A program made the translations under genes and the position numbers. The notes beneath the pieces were generated by a model. That model saw only the letters and a program-made list of their open reading frames with translations. It did not search any database and was not told the origin of the DNA. 19,853 nucleotides of DNA from CAZOKO01 sp964580455 (lineage in GTDB: Bacteria; Desulfobacterota; WTBG01), in the NCBI GenBank assembly GCA_964580455.1, contig CAZOKO010000046.1:1-19853 (forward strand), given 5' to 3'. Positions 16,577 through 19,853 of this stretch are shown here, one piece after another (position 1 is the first letter of the stretch; every line of letters starts with the position of its first letter).

Positions 16577-18181
16577 ATGATACATAGAAAATTATGGACT
16601 ATTGTCTTCTTTCTAATTGTTTTATCCACGCTTAGTCTCGGGCTATCACACGCGCAACAGACAGTTAAGAAAGAGAGCCCAACTGCTTCTGATTCCGAGA
16701 AACGAACCGGTAATAATATCCCCCAGTTTTTCCATAGAGAATTTCAAAGTGATCCCCCGGCCCCTCCATCTCAGTGGGCTAGGCACAATGTATGGGCCAG
16801 AACTCCAGGGGCAATAGTTAGGCGGGGACCATTTACCAGCATTCAGGTTAATGTGGACGAGTTCGGCAACAATATTGTGGGTGATGCAGCCAACGAGCCT
16901 TCCATTGCTATAGACCCAACTGATCCGGACAAGATTGTCATTGGTTGGCGACAGTTTAAAACTGTCAAATCTAACTTCCGTGAAGCCGGCTGGGCTTATA
17001 GCCATGACGGTGGCAAAACCTGGACATTTCCGGGTGTTCTTGATCCAGGTGTCTTCCGCAGCGATCCGGTTTTAGATGCCGACTTAGATGGAAATTTCTA
17101 CTACTATAGCTTGACTAAGGACTTAAACGGGGTCTTCTTTTGTAATTTGTTTAAATCAACCGACGGTGGTGTTTCCTGGCAGGATCCAGTTTTCGCTTAT
17201 GGTGGTGACAAGATGTGGTTGGCTGTGGATAAGACCAGTGGCATAGGTAGAAACAACATATATGCCGTATGGCAACGCCCTTTAAATCCCTATGGCAGGA
17301 GAATATTCACACGCTCGACTGACGGCGGGCAGACCTTCTTCTTTCCGATAGAGGTTCCCCATCTGCCAGCTCTGGGGACGATGGCTATAGGTCCTGATGG
17401 GGAGGTGTATGTATCTGGCATTAAAACGCTCTGGGTCTTGTACTTCTTTCCAACCTTCGTAGTAGTTAAGTCAACCGATGTCGGCAACCCGACCACCATG
17501 CCTACCTTCACCCCGACATTGGTCAACATGGGAGGGTTCTATATCTATTTCTACTATTTCGGTATAGCCGCCGGACCCAATCCCCAAGGATTGTTAGGAC
17601 AAATATGGGTTGCCGTTGACCACTCCAGCAGCCCATCACGTGGCAACGTCTATGTGCTGGCCTCAGTTGTTTCTCCCTGTTTGCTTGATCCTCTGGACAT
17701 ACACTTCATTCGCAGTACTGACGGAGGTGCCACCTGGAGCAGTCCTGTGCGTGTAAATGATGATCCAATTGGCAACGGTGCCTGGCAGTGGTTCAGTACC
17801 ATGTCTGTTGCACCCAATGGCCGTATTGATGTTGTCTGGAACGACACCCGCAACACTGGCCATGTAAACCTGTCCGAACTGTACTACGCGTACTCTCTGG
17901 ATGCCGGTGAAACATGGTCACTAAACATTCCAGTAAGCCCCGTATTTGACAGCTACCTCGGCTGGCCCAATCAGGAGAAAATTGGTGATTATTACCACAT
18001 GATCTCAGATAATTACAGCGTAAATCTTGCATATGCTGCCACATTCAATGAAGAACAGGACATTTATTTCCTGAAGCTGGGCGATTGCAATAATAATGGC
18101 ATTCATGACAGCGATGATATCGCCTCAAGTACCAGCCAAGACTTAAATAACAATCTTATTCCCGATGAATGTGAGCCCTAG
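16577..18181 (+). CDS. Secreted BNR/Asp-box repeat protein with calcium-binding tail
   Basis: An exported protein of 534 residues. The ATG at 16577 was chosen because it starts a good signal peptide (MIHRKLW, hydrophobic core, LSHA before the cleavage site at about 26); the longer frame from 16475 would place 34 extra residues before it. Five Asp boxes mark a sialidase-like beta-propeller: SHDGGKTW (142), STDGGVSW (194), STDGGQTF (247), STDGGATW (380) and SLDAGETW (440). The sialidase Arg triad is not evident, so activity cannot be claimed. The C-terminus (503-534) has two Asn/Asp-rich loops, DCNNNGIHDSDD and DLNNNLIPDECEP, an EF-hand-like tail common in planctomycete secreted proteins. It may act at the cell surface with the neighbouring cohesin/dockerin protein; this is inference. 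The spacing of GAGG to the ATG is short. Confidence 0.8.
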   Translation: MIHRKLWTIVFFLIVLSTLSLGLSHAQQTVKKESPTASDSEKRTGNNIPQFFHREFQSDPPAPPSQWARHNVWARTPGAIVRRGPFTSIQVNVDEFGNNIVGDAANEPSIAIDPTDPDKIVIGWRQFKTVKSNFREAGWAYSHDGGKTWTFPGVLDPGVFRSDPVLDADLDGNFYYYSLTKDLNGVFFCNLFKSTDGGVSWQDPVFAYGGDKMWLAVDKTSGIGRNNIYAVWQRPLNPYGRRIFTRSTDGGQTFFFPIEVPHLPALGTMAIGPDGEVYVSGIKTLWVLYFFPTFVVVKSTDVGNPTTMPTFTPTLVNMGGFYIYFYYFGIAAGPNPQGLLGQIWVAVDHSSSPSRGNVYVLASVVSPCLLDPLDIHFIRSTDGGATWSSPVRVNDDPIGNGAWQWFSTMSVAPNGRIDVVWNDTRNTGHVNLSELYYAYSLDAGETWSLNIPVSPVFDSYLGWPNQEKIGDYYHMISDNYSVNLAYAATFNEEQDIYFLKLGDCNNNGIHDSDDIASSTSQDLNNNLIPDECEP

Positions 18182-18322
18182 TGTCTGTGCGGTCTCTGTT
18201 TGACCCATGTTTTCTTAACACCCGGCCGTTACCAGCCACGCATGTCAGGGTAAGAAACTATTGGCACTACAATAGGTCAACTCTTTGGTTGACAATTAAA
18301 TGAGCGACTTCATGTCGCACAC
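18182..18322. other. Intergenic stretch after the BNR gene
   Basis: No gene is seen. It holds a small hairpin, GCGAC-TTCAT-GTCGC (about 18304-18318), and a TTGACA box near 18288 without a matching -10 sequence. The gene-free region continues as the 192-bp palindrome. Confidence 0.5.
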
Positions 18323-18514
18323 TTATACTACTACCATCAAGGACACCGATCAGGAAGCAGATATTATCTACGTTGCGTATGTAACAATAAAAAATCGCTT
18401 AAGCGGATTGAAAACTTTGGTAAGAAATGTTGAAAGCGGGGTTTACGAAGGTTACATCACGTAGGGTTAAATATTTCGGCTTTCTAATTGGCGTCCATAA
18501 TGGTAGTAGTATTA
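18323..18514. repeat. 192-bp long imperfect palindrome
   Basis: The outer 25 bases on the left (18323-18347, containing ATACTACTACCAT) match the reverse complement of 18490-18514 at about 21 of 25 positions. The complementarity continues inwards with gaps: about 13 of the next 20 positions, then CTACGT and ATGTAAC blocks. At the centre lies CGCTTAAGCG. The whole can fold into one long hairpin. It could be a MITE or a structured RNA. A 54-codon ORF across it is probably not a gene. Confidence 0.6.
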
Positions 18515-18575
18515 AATCTTAGTGGGCAGATGGTAGATACAAGATCTAGGAGGAGTAAATGCTGATCAGGCGTGG

Positions 18576-18989
18576 TTATAAGCCATCACCTGCATCTGGT
18601 TTGTTAGAGGAACTACTACCCGTCAACCAATCAACGGCCGCTTGACGCTCCGAAAACACCTGCACCATCCATCCCCTGTTTTTACACACGGTTTCATAGA
18701 ACCGTACGGCCTCCTTTGCTCTGAGACGCGTCGGAGGAACGATTGCCACGCGGCCCTGCCTGTCCGCATTCTCTTCAATGTATTGCTCGGTGGGCAGCTT
18801 ATAGATGTCCATGAGTGATGAGTCCAGCTTCATTTCTGTGGTGTTAATAAGAAACCTATTCAAGCCCTTCTCTTTTTCCAGAGCAATGAACTCAGAAGTT
18901 GATTCGCGCAAATCGCTCGCAGTAATGTCGCCTTTGTATACAACCTCGACAAGCTGCAGCGTTTGGTTGTGCTCATAGGTCCACGGCAT
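18576..18989 (-). CDS. STAS/SpoIIAA-like domain protein
   Basis: A 137-residue single-domain soluble protein resembling SpoIIAA-like/STAS family members: MPWTYEHNQTLQLVEVVYKG begins with beta strands, followed by the helix TASDLRESTSEFIALEKEKG, the strand FLINTTEMKL and a later RVAIVPPTRLRAKEAVRFYE core. Such proteins are often found as stand-alone phospholipid- or regulator-binding modules, and the exact role is unknown. The ATG at 18989 was preferred over 19007 because AGGAG lies six bases before it. No anti-sigma or kinase gene is nearby. It is on the minus strand, downstream of a 44-residue ORF in the same direction. Confidence 0.6.
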   Translation of the reverse strand: MPWTYEHNQTLQLVEVVYKGDITASDLRESTSEFIALEKEKGLNRFLINTTEMKLDSSLMDIYKLPTEQYIEENADRQGRVAIVPPTRLRAKEAVRFYETVCKNRGWMVQVFSERQAAVDWLTGSSSSNKPDAGDGL

Positions 18990-19045
18990 ATTGTTCTCCT
19001 CTAACAATCATCATACAGTCGGTATAAACCTGATCAAAACTCGTT

Positions 19046-19180
19046 TTATTCCTCCAGTCTCCCCCTAACCACCGCCACCAGCCTCTTCAAATCTTCCTTT
19101 TTCAATTCCAAAAGAAAATCAAGATCAGTTTCCGTTTTTAATAGTCCCTTGAGTATTTTTATCAGTTCTTCTTTATTCAT
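19046..19180 (-). CDS. Predicted 44-residue helical protein
   Basis: A short ORF with clear coding character: MNKEELIKILKGLLKTETDL followed by DFLLELKKEDLKRLVAVVRG, ending RLEE. The heptad-like Leu/Ile spacing and many Glu/Lys indicate two short amphipathic helices. It resembles small proteins I recall from other environmental bacteria, but I cannot name a family with certainty. An in-frame ATG six bases upstream (19186) is an alternative start; neither has a good ribosome binding site. It precedes the STAS-like gene by about 55 bases on the same strand and may share its transcript. Confidence 0.5.
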   Translation of the reverse strand: MNKEELIKILKGLLKTETDLDFLLELKKEDLKRLVAVVRGRLEE

Positions 19181-19186
19181 AAACAT

Positions 19187-19543
19187 GTCTATTTAGTACT
19201 GTCAGATTGATTAGTGTAGAACATAGTTCAAGACTAACCGATTATCAAATTTAAACTGATCCACTCAACACTACCACATCAAACCTACATTAAGATTGTT
19301 TGTATTCTCAAGGCATAAACAACAACTTATCTTATCTATTTTCTCTCAAAATAACGTTTCTGAGAACGCTTTTACTGCGTAAATTTTAGCAAATTTTAAG
19401 GGGTCTAAACCTGGTTTATTGAGCAACTAATATTCAAACCCTACTTTTGATGTTTTCTCCTTGCTACTTAGGTCTCATTACAATGCTCATACGTTAATAA
19501 TAATTAAGATACGTAACAATTTCTTCAATATTAACCTCTTTCC
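19187..19543. other. AT-rich gene-free region
   Basis: About 350 bases without an open frame that I can support on either strand. It ends in a plus-strand terminator with no recognised gene before it, so a short untranslated RNA here is possible but not shown. Confidence 0.5.
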
Positions 19544-19579
19544 AGGGGAGTGATGCGACTACTGTCATTCCCCTTTTTC
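19544..19579 (+). terminator. Rho-independent terminator without an obvious gene
   Basis: AGGGGAGTGA (19544-19553) pairs with TCATTCCCCT (19565-19574), 10 bp with one G-U pair and an 11-base loop, followed by TTTTTCT. The structure is good, but no plus-strand gene precedes it in this window after the BNR gene more than 1.3 kb away. Confidence 0.75.
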
Positions 19580-19727
19580 TATTCTTAATGTGATGATTCA
19601 ATATCCTAACATTTTTCTAACAAACTACCTAAAAACAACCTAAAACAGAAGAAAATAAAAGTTGAGATATAACCAGCCAACCGCCTGAATTTCTAGTTTG
19701 ATTTATTCTAGTTCCATCTTTTGATGA

Positions 19728-19774
19728 GGTTCATAACCCGGAGGTCGTTGGTTCGAATCCAACTCCCGCTACCA
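19728..19774 (+). tRNA. 3' fragment of initiator tRNA-Met (CAU), possible attachment site
   Basis: The 47 bases from the anticodon arm to the CCA end match an initiator tRNA-Met: loop TTCATAA with CAU anticodon, CCCGG anticodon-stem 3' side, AGGTC variable loop, T arm GTTGG-TTCGAAT-CCAAC, and TCCCGCT-A-CCA end. The sequence upstream does not form the D arm or acceptor 5' strand, so it is not a full tRNA. Such 3' fragments arise when an element integrates into a tRNA gene. No integrase is present in the window. Confidence 0.8.
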
Positions 19775-19797
19775 AGAAAAATCAAGGACTAACAAAT

Positions 19798-19853
19798 GTT
19801 TGGTTCTTTAAAGTATTGAGTGGGTAACATAGAAAATGGTATAATCCTGGGAA
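19798..19853. repeat. Right copy of window-terminal inverted repeat
   Basis: The last 56 bases match the reverse complement of positions 1-56 at 52 positions. On the plus strand it contains TTGAGT (19816-19821), an 18-base spacer and TATAAT (19840-19845), a promoter-like pair pointing out of the window, as in the left copy. It begins 23 bases after the tRNA fragment. Confidence 0.75.

Noticed and set aside
18300..18464. Plus-strand 54-codon ORF
   Set aside because: It runs across the left half of the 192-bp palindrome, has no ribosome binding site and no recognisable protein features.
18559..18645. 28-codon plus-strand ORF with AGGAGG before its ATG
   Set aside because: It overlaps the end of the STAS-like gene on the other strand and is very short; the good ribosome site may be chance or a remnant.

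Overview
The window looks like chromosomal DNA of a Gram-negative bacterium of moderate GC. Several genes recall Planctomycetes, possibly the anammox order Brocadiales: a BNR/Asp-box secreted protein ending in an Asn/Asp-rich EF-hand-like tail, a secreted cohesin/dockerin-type protein, a TMTC-like TPR membrane protein and an orphan type II secretion GspC-like protein. This taxonomic call is an inference from protein style only; there is no rRNA in the window.

Layout. 1-56: imperfect inverted repeat, matched by 19798-19853. 63-677: mobA, molybdenum cofactor guanylyltransferase. 770-857: two 9-15-9 inverted repeats over the promoter and start of a class II Fic protein gene (845-1771). 1790-8922, minus strand: a two-gene addB-addA operon for a double-strand-break-processing helicase-nuclease, with 7-bp tandem repeats (YATCCTG) on both sides of addB. 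9091-9123: REP-like element. 9250-9786: Spy/CpxP-like periplasmic protein, converging on a 36-codon membrane ORF (9905-10015). 10301-12158: macrodomain hydrolase, GspC-like PDZ protein and a small four-helix membrane protein, all plus strand. 12604-14532, minus: TMTC-like TPR protein with a perfect 102-bp internal duplication. 14632-14910: start-less gene remnant. 14973-15009: strong bidirectional terminator. 15033-15846, minus: Cys-rich secreted cohesin/dockerin protein with a probable 1-nt frameshift after its signal peptide. 16201-16308: MITE-like element. 16577-18181: BNR-repeat secreted protein. 18323-18514: 192-bp imperfect palindrome. 18576-18989 and 19046-19180, minus: STAS/SpoIIAA-like protein and a 44-residue helical protein. 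19544-19579: orphan terminator. 19728-19774: 3' part of an initiator tRNA-Met.

How the genes relate. There is no single large operon beyond addBA. The left half is mostly housekeeping (cofactor synthesis, DNA repair) plus a Fic regulator that appears to control itself. The right half (about 12.2 kb onward) is accessory in character: secreted calcium-binding proteins, gene remnants, inverted-repeat elements and a tRNA fragment typical of an integration site. No transposase, integrase, CRISPR array or complete RNA gene was found. The most notable non-coding signals are the paired fic operators, the flush terminal inverted repeats carrying outward promoter-like sequences, the two palindromic elements and the tRNA-fMet fragment.
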